A stretch of 64,000 nt of DNA. Source: Paraburkholderia largidicola. GTDB lineage: Bacteria; Pseudomonadota; Gammaproteobacteria; Burkholderiales; Burkholderiaceae. This document shows, in pieces, positions 19,409 through 29,131 of the stretch; the stretch's first letter is position 1; each line of letters opens with the position of its first letter. Location: NCBI RefSeq assembly GCF_013426895.1, contig NZ_AP023174.1, positions 1,798,001-1,862,000 of the forward strand, given 5' to 3'. The position numbers were made by a program, and so were the translations under genes. The notes under the pieces are model-generated. The model did not search any database, was not told the origin of the DNA, and saw nothing but the letters and a program-made list of their open reading frames with translations.

Positions 19409-20680
19409 TCAATTCGAACCCGCGACCTTCGGCGCGTCTTCGTAGATCAGTAGCGGCTTTCCGTCACCATCAATAACATTGTCGTCAATAATGACTTTGC
19501 TGACGCCCTTCATTGCCGGCAATTCATACATGACGTCGAGCAATGCCTGTTCGAGGATCGAACGCAAGCCGCGTGCGCCCGTCTTGCGGCGGATCGCCTT
19601 GCGAGCGATGGCTTGCAACGCACCGGGACGGATCTCCAGCTCGACGCGTTCCATATTGAACAGCTTGTGATACTGCTTGATGAGCGCGTTCTTGGGTTCG
19701 ACCAGAATCTTCATCAGCGCGGCTTCGTCCAGCTTGCCGAGCGTCGCCACGACGGGCAGACGTCCGATCAGTTCTGGAATCAGGCCGAATTTGATGAGAT
19801 CTTCCGGCTCGACTTCGCGCAGCACTTCGCCTGCATCACGATCCTGCTTGCTCTTGACGCTCGCACCGAAACCGATCCCCGTTTTCTCCGTACGGTCGAC
19901 GATCACCTTTTCGAGGCCATCGAACGCGCCGCCGCAGATAAACAGGATGTTGGTCGTATCGACCTGGATGAAATCCTGGTTCGGATGCTTACGACCACCT
20001 TGCGGCGGCACCGACGCCATCGTACCTTCGACCAGCTTCAGCAGCGCCTGCTGCACACCTTCGCCCGACACGTCGCGGGTAATCGACGGGTTGTCCGACT
20101 TGCGGCTGATCTTGTCGATTTCGTCGATATAGACGATGCCACGCTGCGCCTTGTCGACTTCGTAATTGCAGTTTTGCAGCAGCTTCTGAATGATGTTTTC
20201 CACATCTTCGCCGACGTAGCCGGCTTCCGTCAGCGTGGTTGCATCGGCAATCACGAACGGCACGTTCAGAAGGCGCGCAAGCGTCTGCGCGAGCAGCGTC
20301 TTGCCGGAGCCGGTCGGCCCGATCAGCAGGATGTTGCTCTTCGACAACTCGACGTCATCCTTCTTGTCGAGATGTTTGAGACGCTTGTAGTGGTTGTACA
20401 CCGCAACCGCGAGAATTTTCTTCGCGCGTTCTTGCCCGATCACGTATTGATCGAGAATGTCGCGGATTTCCTGAGGACTCGGCAGGTCGGACTTGGACAG
20501 GCCCGTTTCCAGACCCGCGCCCGCTGCTTCGTCGCGAATGATTTCGTTGCACAGGTCGATACATTCATCGCAGATGAACACCGACGGGCCAGCAATCAGT
20601 TTTTTAACCTCGTGCTGGCTTTTGCCGCAGAACGAGCAATACAACAGCTTCTCGCTGTTCGAACCTTTTTTGTCCGCCAT
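19409..20680 (-). CDS. clpX: ATP-dependent Clp protease ATP-binding subunit ClpX
   Basis: 423-residue AAA+ unfoldase that recognises tagged substrates and feeds them to ClpP. The N-terminal zinc-binding domain has CSFCGKSQ ... CDECIDLC (C-X2-C / C-X2-C). The AAA+ module carries Walker [16 protein letters not shown], the pore loop region around [10 protein letters not shown], Walker [11 protein letters not shown] and the IGF-type ClpP-contact loop region GIGFGASV. The start at 20680 gives [15 protein letters not shown], the usual N-terminus. It follows clpP by 207 bases. Confidence 0.98.
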   Translation of the reverse strand: MADKKGSNSEKLLYCSFCGKSQHEVKKLIAGPSVFICDECIDLCNEIIRDEAAGAGLETGLSKSDLPSPQEIRDILDQYVIGQERAKKILAVAVYNHYKRLKHLDKKDDVELSKSNILLIGPTGSGKTLLAQTLARLLNVPFVIADATTLTEAGYVGEDVENIIQKLLQNCNYEVDKAQRGIVYIDEIDKISRKSDNPSITRDVSGEGVQQALLKLVEGTMASVPPQGGRKHPNQDFIQVDTTNILFICGGAFDGLEKVIVDRTEKTGIGFGASVKSKQDRDAGEVLREVEPEDLIKFGLIPELIGRLPVVATLGKLDEAALMKILVEPKNALIKQYHKLFNMERVELEIRPGALQAIARKAIRRKTGARGLRSILEQALLDVMYELPAMKGVSKVIIDDNVIDGDGKPLLIYEDAPKVAGSN

Positions 20681-20887
20681 AGATGTGTGAGCCTCCGGAC
20701 ACTCGAATGACATGATACGCCGTTTGCCCGCCTCGTTCAGTCCGGGGCGGGACGGATGCGCAAAAGCTGTGACGGCGTTTGCCGCAGGCGTTCAGACGGG
20801 TCTTATTATTTCACAAGGTTTCGCGCCGGCGCTCTTCCCCCAATTTGAGGAAAAAGCGCTCCGGATCAGCCATGTTTCAGCGATTGT

Positions 20888-21547
20888 TTACGGACGCTTG
20901 TGCAGCACCTGGTCGACAAGACCGTAAGCCTGCGCATCGTCGCCCGACATGAAGTTGTCGCGGTCCGTGTCGCGCTGGATGCGCTCTACGGGTTGACCCG
21001 TGTGGTGCGACAGCAACTGGTTCAGACGCTCCTTCAGGTAGAGGATTTCGCGTGCCTGAATTTCGATGTCCGACGCCTGGCCGCGCGCACCGCCCAGCGG
21101 CTGGTGAATCATCACGCGTGCGTTCGGCAGCGCAAAACGCTTGCCCTTCGCGCCCGCCGCCAGCAGGAACGCGCCCATGCTGGCCGCGAGGCCCATGCAC
21201 AGCGTCGAAACGTCCGGCTTGATGAACTGCATCGTGTCGTAAATCGCCATCCCAGCCGACACCGAGCCGCCCGGGCTGTTGATGTAGAAGCTGATGTCCT
21301 TGTCCGGATTCTCGCTTTCGAGGAACAGCAACTGTGCGATCACGAGGTTCGCAGTCTGATCGTTCACTTCGCCAACCAGGAACACCACGCGCTCCTTCAG
21401 CAGGCGCGAGTAGATGTCATACGAACGTTCACCACGGCCGCTCGTTTCGACCACGATCGGCACGAGGCCGAGCGCTTGCGCTTCGAGATCCCGATCCCGC
21501 GACGACTGCGAGGTCAACGTGTCCAGCATTTGAGCGCGAAAGGTCAT
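20888..21547 (-). CDS. clpP: ATP-dependent Clp protease proteolytic subunit ClpP
   Basis: 219-residue serine peptidase that assembles as a double heptamer with ClpX. The catalytic Ser lies in [12 protein letters not shown], His in [10 protein letters not shown] and Asp in the DTDRDNFMS region. The helix [11 protein letters not shown] forms the oxyanion environment. A short N-terminal propeptide is normal. Lies between tig and clpX, the standard proteobacterial order. Confidence 0.98.
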   Translation of the reverse strand: MTFRAQMLDTLTSQSSRDRDLEAQALGLVPIVVETSGRGERSYDIYSRLLKERVVFLVGEVNDQTANLVIAQLLFLESENPDKDISFYINSPGGSVSAGMAIYDTMQFIKPDVSTLCMGLAASMGAFLLAAGAKGKRFALPNARVMIHQPLGGARGQASDIEIQAREILYLKERLNQLLSHHTGQPVERIQRDTDRDNFMSGDDAQAYGLVDQVLHKRP

Positions 21548-21674
21548 GCAATGGATCCTTGTCAGGAAATGTTCTGATAATCGGTTCTGGACAAGTAGGT
21601 GCGGCCGCGCGCTTCTTCAAGAGCTAAAACGGCCGACAAGCGTTCTTTTAGCATAATCGGCCGTGCTCAGATGG

Positions 21675-21718
21675 AAAAACGGCGTGCGGGCCGTCGCTCG
21701 GACAGCCGGCACGCCGTT
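21675..21718 (-). terminator. Terminator after tig
   Basis: Minus-strand stem AACGGCGTGC / GCACGCCGTT (extended by further internal pairing) with a run of five T, 13 bases past the tig stop. clpP is therefore likely to have its own promoter. Confidence 0.8.
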
Positions 21719-21730
21719 ACAGCGATGCTA

Positions 21731-23077
21731 TTACGCTTGCGCCGTTGCGCTAGCCAGCTCTTCGAAGCTCACTTCCTTGTCCGTCACCTTCGCCTTGCTC
21801 AGGACGAAATCGACGACGTTGGACTCAACGACATACGCTTCCATCTCGGCAAGACGCTGCTGGTTCGAATAATACCAGCGGACGACTTCCTTCGGGTCTT
21901 CGTAGCTCTTCGCGAACTCGTCGACTTCTGCGCGGATCTGCTCCGGCTTGGCCTGCAGTTCGTTGGCCTTGACCAGCTCGGCCAGCACGAGGCCCAGCTT
22001 GACGCGGCGCTCTGCCTGCTCGGCGAACATTTCTGCGGGGATCGGTGCGTCCTTCGCGTTCGGCACGCCGCGTTGCGTGAGGTCCTGGCGCGCCATTTCG
22101 ACGAGACGCTCCTGATCCTGCTCGATCAGTGCCTTCGGCACGTCGAGTTCGGAGATCTTCAGCAGCGCGTCCATCACCTGGTTCTTCACGACAGCCTGGG
22201 TGCGGCGCTTTGCTTCGCGCTCGAGGTTGTCACGAATTTCAGCGCGCATCTTGGTCAGATCGCCGTCTTCGATACCGAGCGACTTCGCGAATTCCGCGTC
22301 GATCTCGGGCAGATGCGGCCACTCGATCGTCTTCATCGTGATCGTGAATTGCGCGGTCTTGCCGGCGACGTCCTTGCCGTGATAGTCCTCGGGGAACGCC
22401 AGGTCGAATTCCTTCGACTCGCCGACCTTCAGGCCGAGCGCGGCCTTTTCGAATTCCGGCAGCATGCGGCCTTCACCCAGGACAAACGCGAAGTCGTCCG
22501 CGCTACCGCCCTGGAATGCTTCACCGTCGATCTTGCCGACGAAGTCGACCGTCACGCGGTCGCCGTCTTTCGCAGCCGTGTCCGCGCCGCCGTCGCCGTG
22601 CTCGCCGGCTTCGCCGCGAGCGTGGTAGTGCACGCGCTGCTTGCGCAGGATGTCCAGCGTACGGTCGATTTCAGCGTCGCTGATGGTGGTCTTCGTGCGT
22701 TCGATTTCAGCCGTCGCGACGTCACCCAGCTTCACTTCCGGGTAAACCTCGAAGGTCGCGTCGAATGCGTATGCGCCTTCCGTCGCATCCGTCTTCGGGC
22801 TGAAGCTCGGCTGGCCAGCGACGCGCAGGTTTTCCGCACGGCTGATGTCGAAGAACTCCTTGCCAACCTTGTCGCTCAGCACTTCGGCTTCCACCTGACC
22901 CGCGTACTGCTGCGTCACCATCTTGAGCGGCACCTTGCCCGGGCGGAAACCCGGCATGCGCACGTTCTTCGCGAGTTGACGGATGCGCGCATCCACTTCC
23001 TTCTGCACGGTATCTTTCGGCAGGGAAATCGTCACGCGGCGTTCGAGCTTGCCGAGGTTTTCAACAACGTTAGCCAT
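21731..23077 (-). CDS. tig: Trigger factor (ribosome-associated chaperone and prolyl isomerase)
   Basis: 448 residues. The N-terminal ribosome-binding domain carries the signature GFRPGKVP at about residues 44-51. A central FKBP-type PPIase domain (about 160-250) includes [19 protein letters not shown] and [10 protein letters not shown]. The C-terminal helical chaperone domain completes the protein. It receives nascent chains at the ribosome exit, upstream of the ClpXP and Lon quality-control genes that follow on the same strand. Confidence 0.98.
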   Translation of the reverse strand: MANVVENLGKLERRVTISLPKDTVQKEVDARIRQLAKNVRMPGFRPGKVPLKMVTQQYAGQVEAEVLSDKVGKEFFDISRAENLRVAGQPSFSPKTDATEGAYAFDATFEVYPEVKLGDVATAEIERTKTTISDAEIDRTLDILRKQRVHYHARGEAGEHGDGGADTAAKDGDRVTVDFVGKIDGEAFQGGSADDFAFVLGEGRMLPEFEKAALGLKVGESKEFDLAFPEDYHGKDVAGKTAQFTITMKTIEWPHLPEIDAEFAKSLGIEDGDLTKMRAEIRDNLEREAKRRTQAVVKNQVMDALLKISELDVPKALIEQDQERLVEMARQDLTQRGVPNAKDAPIPAEMFAEQAERRVKLGLVLAELVKANELQAKPEQIRAEVDEFAKSYEDPKEVVRWYYSNQQRLAEMEAYVVESNVVDFVLSKAKVTDKEVSFEELASATAQA

Positions 23078-23600
23078 GGCTTCAATCGTCCTAAAATTAT
23101 TCGAGCGAATCAGTTATCTTGTGTGTGCCGCCTGTCGATGTCCGCTTTGCGTCGTGCGTTCGACACTGCGCGTTGCATTCGCTTTTGCGCGGGTCGCCGC
23201 TACGCTTCGCTCAGTCACGTGTGACATCGATCGCGAGCCTCTCGCCGCGGGCTGTGAGGCCGCCGGCAGCACAGTTTGGGTCAGAGAGCCAAATATTTTA
23301 GCAAACTATTGGCGCGGCTAGCCGGATTCGCTGTTTCGCGATTTTTTGCGGCTTGCGAAGACCGATTCCGATCGCGTTTCGAACGATTCCAGACATGCTC
23401 TCGATGAGCCACGCGCCGCGCCAGCTGTGAATCAAAGTCAATTCTGCCTATACCTTCCGGTATATTCAGTCGCGCGCCGCATGCTGATAAGCTTCACCAC
23501 ATCCTGATACGCCGCTGCCGCACGCATACGCGTTCCGGGCGCTTCACCGCATCGCGGCAAACACAGCGATGCCTACTCATATCAAATCATCAGAGACACC
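23078..23600. other. Divergent intergenic region tig / glycerate kinase
   Basis: 523 bases with no credible gene. It holds an AT-rich patch (about 23285-23310) on the tig side and the palindrome at 23449-23464 on the glycerate-kinase side. Confidence 0.6.
23449..23464. promoter_or_regulatory. Candidate operator palindrome upstream of glycerate kinase
   Basis: TATACC-TTCC-GGTATA is a perfect 6-bp inverted repeat in a locally AT-rich patch, about 137 bases upstream of the glycerate kinase ATG. A MarR-type regulator gene lies just downstream of that kinase and could bind here; this is inference. Confidence 0.45.
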
Positions 23601-24746
23601 ATGCCGAATACGTCGTCCGCGCCCATCGTCGTCATCGCCCCTGACTCGTTCAAAGGTTCGCTCTCCGCGGAGCAGGTCGCGCAATCCATCGCGACGGGCA
23701 TTCTGCGTGCACGGCCCGACGCGACGATCCGCGTCTGCGCCATGGCCGACGGCGGCGAAGGCACGCTCGACGCGATGCTCACCAGCGGCGGCGAACGGCG
23801 CATGCTCACGGTGCGCGGCGCAGCGGGTCCTGCGCGCGAAGGCGTGACGGGCCTGCTTGCCGACGGCAGCGCGATCATCGAGACGGCGGAGGTTGTCGGC
23901 ATTACGGACCCTGTCGGCATGGGCGTTCCCGTGGAAAAGCGCAGCACGCGCGGCATGGGCGAAACCATCCGCTCGCTGCTGGACGTGGGCGTGCGGCGCT
24001 TCTTCGTCGCGCTCGGCGGCAGCAGCACGAACGACGGCGGCGCGGGTCTGCTGGCCGGTCTCGGGCTCAAGCTATTCGATGCGCAAGGACATGAGCTCGA
24101 CGCGACGCCCGAGCAACTGGCTCAACTGGCGCGCGTCGATGCATCGGGCCTCGATGCGCGTCTGCGCGAGGCGACGTTCGTCGGCATGTCGGATGTCGAC
24201 AACCCGTTGACGGGCGATCACGGCGCAACGGCAGTCTTCGGCCCGCAAAAAGGCGTAAAGCCGGAACAGGTCGCGACGATCGACGCCGCCCTCGCCCGCT
24301 TCGCCGATCTCGTCGAACCGGCGATGAACCGTGTCGCGCGCAACCAGCCTGGCGCGGGCGCGGCAGGTGGACTCGGTTTCGCACTGCATATGCTGGGCGC
24401 CGAATTCGAGCCGGGCGCGGAAGTCGTCGCGCGACAAATCGGCCTCGACGCAGCGCTCGAAGGCGCGAACTGGCTCATCACCGGCGAAGGCCGCTCCGAC
24501 GTGCAAACGCTGCACGGCAAGGCGCCCTTTATAGCTTGTCGGCATGCACGCGCTGCGGGCGTGCCGGCCACGCTGCTCTCGGGCGCTGTCGACCCATCCG
24601 CGCTGCCGAAACTTGCCGAGCATTTCAGCGGATGCTTCTCACCGGCCCCTGGTCCCATCACACTAGAAGTCGCGATTCGCGATGCGGCGGTGTTGCTTGC
24701 GAACGAAGCCGAGCAGATGACGCGACTCAGGTTTGGCCCGCGTTGA
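23601..24746 (+). CDS. Glycerate kinase (GarK/GlxK family)
   Basis: 381-residue glycerate kinase of the family that includes GarK and GlxK, phosphorylating D-glycerate (usually to 2-phosphoglycerate) in glycerate, glucarate/galactarate or glyoxylate breakdown. The N-terminal motif VIAPDSFKGSLSAEQVAQ, the MADGGEGTLDAML stretch, the LGGSSTNDGGAG loop and the C-terminal ITGEGRSDVQTLHGKAP match the family. The next gene encodes a MarR regulator on the same strand, 63 bases away, and a class II aldolase follows convergently. No tartronate semialdehyde reductase is nearby, so the pathway it serves is not fixed by context. Confidence 0.95.
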   Translation: MPNTSSAPIVVIAPDSFKGSLSAEQVAQSIATGILRARPDATIRVCAMADGGEGTLDAMLTSGGERRMLTVRGAAGPAREGVTGLLADGSAIIETAEVVGITDPVGMGVPVEKRSTRGMGETIRSLLDVGVRRFFVALGGSSTNDGGAGLLAGLGLKLFDAQGHELDATPEQLAQLARVDASGLDARLREATFVGMSDVDNPLTGDHGATAVFGPQKGVKPEQVATIDAALARFADLVEPAMNRVARNQPGAGAAGGLGFALHMLGAEFEPGAEVVARQIGLDAALEGANWLITGEGRSDVQTLHGKAPFIACRHARAAGVPATLLSGAVDPSALPKLAEHFSGCFSPAPGPITLEVAIRDAAVLLANEAEQMTRLRFGPR

Positions 24747-24809
24747 CCGCGCGAGCGGATGCAGCAACAATCACATCACCGGACTGCATCCACTCACAAC
24801 GGGAAGACC

Positions 24810-25265
24810 ATGAAGGCCTCCGATAAAGCCGGACTCGAACAGTTTCTGACGTATCGTCTGCACGTGCTGAATAAACTTTCCGAGCGGGGCATCAGCGAAC
24901 GGTATATGGCCAAGCTAGACGTGACGCTGCCCGAGGCGCGCGTGATTGCATCGGTTGGATCGTTCGGACCATTCTCGATCATGGACCTCGCGCGCCACGC
25001 CAACCTCGACAAGAGTCAGGCGAGCCGCGCCGCCGAGGCGTTGATCAGGCAAGGCCTCGTGCAACGCGAAGCGAGCGCGGACGATGGCCGCGTGGTGCTC
25101 GTATCGTTGACCACGGAAGGCCGTGCGCTCTATCGCAAAGTGATGCCCATCGCGCGCAAGTGGAACACCGATCTGTTCGATTGCCTCGACGACCGCGAGA
25201 AGATCGCGCTCAGCGAAGCACTCGACAAGGTGATCGAAACCGCGATCGCGCGTAACGCAGCGTAG
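24810..25265 (+). CDS. MarR family transcriptional regulator
   Basis: 151-residue winged-helix regulator. The DNA-binding segment includes FSIMDLARHANLDKSQASRAAEALIRQGLV (written here as family pattern: helix FSIMDLARH, recognition helix DKSQASRAAEAL) and the wing ASADDGRVVLVSLT. Flanking helices form the dimer interface. The ATG at 24810 has GGGAAG five bases upstream and is preferred to the ATG at 24759. Effectors are not predictable. It may control the glycerate kinase upstream (palindrome at 23449) and the convergent aldolase gene. Confidence 0.9.
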   Translation: MKASDKAGLEQFLTYRLHVLNKLSERGISERYMAKLDVTLPEARVIASVGSFGPFSIMDLARHANLDKSQASRAAEALIRQGLVQREASADDGRVVLVSLTTEGRALYRKVMPIARKWNTDLFDCLDDREKIALSEALDKVIETAIARNAA

Positions 25266-25389
25266 TCAGTCAGACGAAGTGCGGCTGCACGCTCATCGAT
25301 CGGCGCTTGCGTGGCGCCGTCGGAACCGTCGTTGCGTAATTCCTTAAACACTCATTCACAAGCCAGCTCGCACGACGGCGCTCATCGTT

Positions 25390-26163
25390 CTAGTCGCGAT
25401 ACGACGGATCGATCCGATCCACCTGACGCAGCAACGCATTCAGCACATCTTCTCCTGCGCCATGCCGCGGATCGAACTGTAGTGAGTCACGCGTGCAGCG
25501 CGCGGCGATCTCGTCGCCGATCAGGCGTGCGGGCCCGAGTGTCGCCGTTGCCAATTGAATTTCGCAGGCGCGGTTGAGCGTCCAGAGCCGGGCGAAGGCT
25601 TGCGCGATCGTTTCGCCAATCGATAGCAGGCCGTGGTTGCGCAAGATCAACAAACGCTTGTCACCGAGATTCGCGACGAGGCGCGGCCCTTCGTCGACGC
25701 GCACGGTAATGCCTTCGAAGTCGTGATACGCGACCATCTCGTGCAGTTGTGCCGAATAGAAATTGTTGTTGACGAGGCCCGTCTGCGAACATGCGACGGC
25801 GAGCCCCGCCGTCGTATGTGTGTGCATCACGCAATGCGCATCGGGCAACGCGCGATGAAGCGCGGCATGTACGACGAAGCCTGCCGGATTCACGGGATGC
25901 GGCGAGCCGTCGAGCACCTTCCCGTCGACATCGATCTTCACCAGGTTCGACGCCGTCACTTCCGTGTAGTGCAGCCCGAACGGGTTGATCAGAAAGTAGC
26001 TGTGTGTGCCGGGCACACGCACGGTGATGTGGTTGTAGATCAACTCGGTCCAGCCGAGCATCGCGAACACGCGATACGTGCCCGCAAGTTGCACGCGCAA
26101 CGCGTGTTCGGCGTCGGCATGCGCGCCGATGTCTGAGGGTAGTCGAACATCGGTCGATGCCAT
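25390..26163 (-). CDS. Class II aldolase/adducin family protein
   Basis: 257-residue zinc-dependent aldolase-fold protein. The zinc-binding histidines lie in VMHTHTTAG (H-x-H) and the third in LILRNHGLL; the acidic catalytic position is in the intervening region. Related proteins include fuculose-phosphate aldolase, ribulose-phosphate epimerases and non-enzymatic adducin-like proteins, so the substrate is unknown. The start at 26163 is set by a strong purine-rich site GAAGAGGAGAG just upstream; an open extension further upstream is not credible. It is convergent with the MarR gene. Confidence 0.9.
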   Translation of the reverse strand: MASTDVRLPSDIGAHADAEHALRVQLAGTYRVFAMLGWTELIYNHITVRVPGTHSYFLINPFGLHYTEVTASNLVKIDVDGKVLDGSPHPVNPAGFVVHAALHRALPDAHCVMHTHTTAGLAVACSQTGLVNNNFYSAQLHEMVAYHDFEGITVRVDEGPRLVANLGDKRLLILRNHGLLSIGETIAQAFARLWTLNRACEIQLATATLGPARLIGDEIAARCTRDSLQFDPRHGAGEDVLNALLRQVDRIDPSYRD

Positions 26164-26383
26164 TTGCACTCTCCTCTTCTTGCGCTGTGATGCGCTAAAG
26201 GATCGAAGCTCGTTAGAGGGCAGGATAGGAGAATCTGGTTGTGCGTGCAACCAGATCAATCGGTCGCCCGCTTCGCGATCTGCACCGCATTTGACGCACA
26301 GAACGACCGCGTCCAAGCCAATCGTAAACCTGACTTGCTACGATCGCCGCTCGCTCTATCTCTCTGATTTTAAGGATCGAAAA

Positions 26384-26518
26384 ATGAAGAAGGTTGTTCT
26401 GGCACTGGTCGCCGCTGCCGCTGGTTTCATGAGCATGTCGTCGGCATTCGCGTACGACCACCATCATGAGTGCCACAAGGTGAAAGTGCATCATCACTGG
26501 GAAAAGCGCTGCCACTAA
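26384..26518 (+). CDS. Small secreted His/Cys-rich peptide (44 aa)
   Basis: 44-residue precursor. Residues 1-23 are a textbook Sec signal peptide (MKK, hydrophobic core, SSAFA cleavage). The predicted mature peptide of 21 residues has eight histidines and two cysteines in the pattern HHHECH ... HHHWEKRCH. TAAGGAT lies about six bases before the ATG, and a strong terminator follows at 26548, so it is a complete single-gene unit. The composition suggests binding of a transition metal (Cu, Zn, Ni or Fe) in the periplasm, or a disulfide. I do not recognise a named family; function is inference. Confidence 0.82.
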   Translation: MKKVVLALVAAAAGFMSMSSAFAYDHHHECHKVKVHHHWEKRCH

Positions 26519-26547
26519 GCAGCCGCCAATCTTCGATGTGGTGAGCC

Positions 26548-26574
26548 AACCCCGCCTTCGCGCGGGGTTTTTTT
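26548..26574 (+). terminator. Terminator after the His-rich peptide gene
   Basis: AACCCCGC / GCGGGGTT stem with loop CTTCGC and a run of seven T ending at 26574, 29 bases past the stop. Confidence 0.9.
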
Positions 26575-26625
26575 GTGCGCGTCGATTGATTGGGCGCGAG
26601 TCTGCGCGATCGTCGTGGCGGGGCC

Positions 26626-26666
26626 CAAAAACACAAAACCCCGCGCGTCGGATACGGGCGGGGTTC
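26626..26666 (-). terminator. Terminator after tRNA-Leu
   Basis: Minus-strand stem AACCCCGCCC / GCGGGGTT followed by TTGTGTTTTT, 24 bases past the CCA end of tRNA-Leu. Confidence 0.7.
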
Positions 26667-26689
26667 GTGTGTACAGCAATGAGAACAAG

Positions 26690-26776
26690 TGGTGCGAGGA
26701 AGGGGACTCGAACCCCTACACCCTTGCGGGCGTCAGGACCTAAACCTGGTGCGTCTACCAATTTCGCCATCCTCGC
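26690..26776 (-). tRNA. tRNA-Leu (anticodon TAG)
   Basis: 87-nt class II tRNA on the minus strand: acceptor GCGAGGA/TCCTCGC, discriminator A and an encoded CCA. The anticodon region CAGGTTTAGGTCCTG gives TAG. A long variable arm (CGCCCGCAAGGGTGT) and T-arm GGGTTCGAGTCCC are present. No integrase or duplicated 3' end is found nearby. Confidence 0.97.
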
Positions 26777-27054
26777 AGCCGGGCGATGCGTGAGGTGCAG
26801 CACCCGATGTCTCGCCGGCGAATGAACGCCACATTTTCATCGAATATCGTTCGCGTGGACAAATCCGAACCTGTAGGACCAGACCCGTCACCACCACGAA
26901 CGAACGCGCCGAAAACGCACGTCCAAAAGCGTAAGCGCGAGATTCTAACCGATTGGTTTGCGCTTGTCTGCATCTGTCGAATAAGGTCGATGCTACAATT
27001 TTCGGTCTCTCGCGCACAGCCGTGCGCGACCGCCTCCCCACAAGTCCAATCCCA

Positions 27055-27888
27055 GTGAATTTCGACGAATACTGCCTGCAGAAAGCAGCGCCTCCCGGCT
27101 CGAGCACCTACTACGCACTGCGCCAGGCGCCCGTCGCGCGGCAGCCGCTGCTCACCGCGCTGTTCGCGCTGCGGCGCGAGTTCGAAGAAACCGTGAAGGA
27201 AACGACCGATCCGACGATCGGACGCACGAAGCTCGCGTGGTGGCAAAAGGAAGCGGCGGCGCTGGCAGCGGGCGAACCGACGCACCCGGTGTCGCAGGCG
27301 CTCGCTGCGCATCTGCCCGACGTGCAGGCCGAGTACCCTGCGTTGCAGGCGTTGATCGCCGGCTTTGAAATGGACCTCGACCAGGCGCGCTATCTCGACT
27401 ATCCGAACCTGCGACGCTATATGGCGGGGGTCGGCGGCAACTTCGCCTCCGTCGTCGCGCGCGCGACGGCGCGCGATCCGTCGCAGGCTCAGGTGTGGGC
27501 CGCGCCGCTCGGCGAGGCCTTGATGCTTGCGCAGATCGTCGTCGAACTCGGCAACGACGCGCGGCATGGCCGCATCTATATTCCCATCGACGAGATGCAG
27601 CGCTACAACGTGACGGCGGCGGATCTGATCAACCGTAAATACACGGACGCGTTCACCGAACTGATGCGCTTCCAGACGGCGCGCGCTCGCGACGCGATCC
27701 GCAAGGCGCTCGACGCGCTACCCGTCGGCGAGCGTCACTCGCAGCGCACGCTGCGCGCGTTGGGCGCACTGGCGTTGGCGTTGCTCGACGAGATCGAGCG
27801 CGACGGCTACCACGTACTCCATCAACGCATCGCACTCACGCCGATCCGCAAGCTGTGGGTCGCGTGGCGAGCAGCGCGCAAGCACTGA
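27055..27888 (+). CDS. Squalene/phytoene-synthase-fold protein with degenerate aspartate-rich motifs
   Basis: 277 residues with the all-helical trans-isoprenyl diphosphate synthase fold (FxxCRxxDD family). The start is a GTG at 27055 giving VNFDEYCLQKAAPPGSST, chosen because upstream residues are not protein-like. The motif I position, normally Asp-rich, reads FEETVKE (residues 43-49). Motif II reads ELGNDARHGR (164-173) rather than a DVGED-type sequence. No hopanoid or carotenoid genes are adjacent, so head-to-head prenyl condensation is doubtful. Members of this fold in mitochondria (NDUFAF6) assist complex I assembly, an alternative role. It ends three bases from the convergent DUF1501 gene. 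Confidence 0.85.
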   Translation: MNFDEYCLQKAAPPGSSTYYALRQAPVARQPLLTALFALRREFEETVKETTDPTIGRTKLAWWQKEAAALAAGEPTHPVSQALAAHLPDVQAEYPALQALIAGFEMDLDQARYLDYPNLRRYMAGVGGNFASVVARATARDPSQAQVWAAPLGEALMLAQIVVELGNDARHGRIYIPIDEMQRYNVTAADLINRKYTDAFTELMRFQTARARDAIRKALDALPVGERHSQRTLRALGALALALLDEIERDGYHVLHQRIALTPIRKLWVAWRAARKH

Positions 27889-27891
27889 CAT

Positions 27892-29049
27892 TCAGGTGTG
27901 CAGCAGCGGCAGTGGCGAGACGTCTTCCTGAAGCACGGCATTTGCGTCCAGTTTCAGGAACGGGCCAAGCGCGGTCGCGTAAAGCTGCCTGAAGTCGATC
28001 TCGACGGGCAGATTGCCGGCGCTATCAACTTGCGCGAAATCGGGCGCGCGACCGTACCTACCCCCGCGCACCCGACCGCCCATCACGAAATGCGTCGCGG
28101 CTCCGCCATGCGCGGTGCCGCGGTGAATGTTCTCGCGCGCGGATCGGCCGAATTCCGAGTACGTCATGATGAGCGTGTCGTGCCAGCGGCCACGTCGCGT
28201 GAGTTCCGCGCGAAGCGTCGCGCAGCCTTCGGCGAGTTGCCCGAGCAAAGCCGCGTGCCGCACGGGCTGGTTGCTATGCGTGTCGAAACCATCGAGCGTC
28301 AGCCGGATCGCGCCGCACGTATGCGGCCGCGTGCCGTCTACGACGGTGCGCAGCGCGGCATCGATCGAATCGCGAAGCGTCGGGGCGCTGACCTGAAGGG
28401 TCCGTGTGGCGCCGGAAACGCGATCGCCCTCGCCTTCGTCGATCGGATTGACGTGCGGCGCGGCATCGGGATCATCGACACGCGCCCATGCGCCGTCCGC
28501 CTCGACACGAGCCGTGAAGCCGGCGAACGGCCCCGGCTCCGCGCTGCCGAATGACGCCGCCGCAATCCCTTGCTGTTTCGCCGACCACTGCCCGATCGCA
28601 CGCGTCACCCAGCCGTCGCGCCGATACACGTCGGCGCACGATGCCGTGTCCCAGATTTCCGTCGAGCGAAAGTGCGATGCGTGATCCTGCACGCAACCGA
28701 CACCCTGCACGACAGCCAGTTGTCCATCGCGCCAGACTGGCAGTAGCGCACGCATCGCGGGATGCAGCGCCGTACGCTCGTCCAGCGGGAGCACGCGGTC
28801 GCGCGGTATCGCGATGCGCTGCCGCAGCGCGTAGTAAGTGGAATCGGCGAAAGGAATGACGGTGTTCAAGCCGTCGTTTCCGCCCTTGAGTTCGATCAGG
28901 ATGAGCAGCTTGCCCGGCGCGTGACCCGTTGCGCCCGCATCCAGTTGCGTCGATATGCCGCTGCTTGCGTGTGGCGCGGCGAACACGCGCGGCATCGATA
29001 GCGAGGCGCTCGCTGCCGCCGCCATCGTCAGAAACTCGCGTCGTTTCAT
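27892..29049 (-). CDS. DUF1501 family protein with Tat signal
   Basis: 385 residues. The N-terminus MKRREFLTMAAAASAS is a twin-arginine signal, with a likely cleavage near RVFA. The body shows the DUF1501 landmarks LILIELKGGNDGLNTVIPF, DHASHFRSTEIWDTA and TYSEFGRSARENIHRGTAHGG, reminiscent of the sulfatase/alkaline-phosphatase-like fold. Proteins of this family are exported folded and their activity is not established. The usual partner DUF1800 gene is not adjacent; instead a small exported protein gene (29132-29467) precedes it by 82 bases and may be co-transcribed. Confidence 0.92.
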   Translation of the reverse strand: MKRREFLTMAAAASASLSMPRVFAAPHASSGISTQLDAGATGHAPGKLLILIELKGGNDGLNTVIPFADSTYYALRQRIAIPRDRVLPLDERTALHPAMRALLPVWRDGQLAVVQGVGCVQDHASHFRSTEIWDTASCADVYRRDGWVTRAIGQWSAKQQGIAAASFGSAEPGPFAGFTARVEADGAWARVDDPDAAPHVNPIDEGEGDRVSGATRTLQVSAPTLRDSIDAALRTVVDGTRPHTCGAIRLTLDGFDTHSNQPVRHAALLGQLAEGCATLRAELTRRGRWHDTLIMTYSEFGRSARENIHRGTAHGGAATHFVMGGRVRGGRYGRAPDFAQVDSAGNLPVEIDFRQLYATALGPFLKLDANAVLQEDVSPLPLLHT

Positions 29050-29131
29050 CGATGCCTCACTGGATGAATGGCTATGCACCGCCCGCGCTGGAAAAGCGTC
29101 GACGGCGATTGCTGCGCGCGAAACCCAGGCG

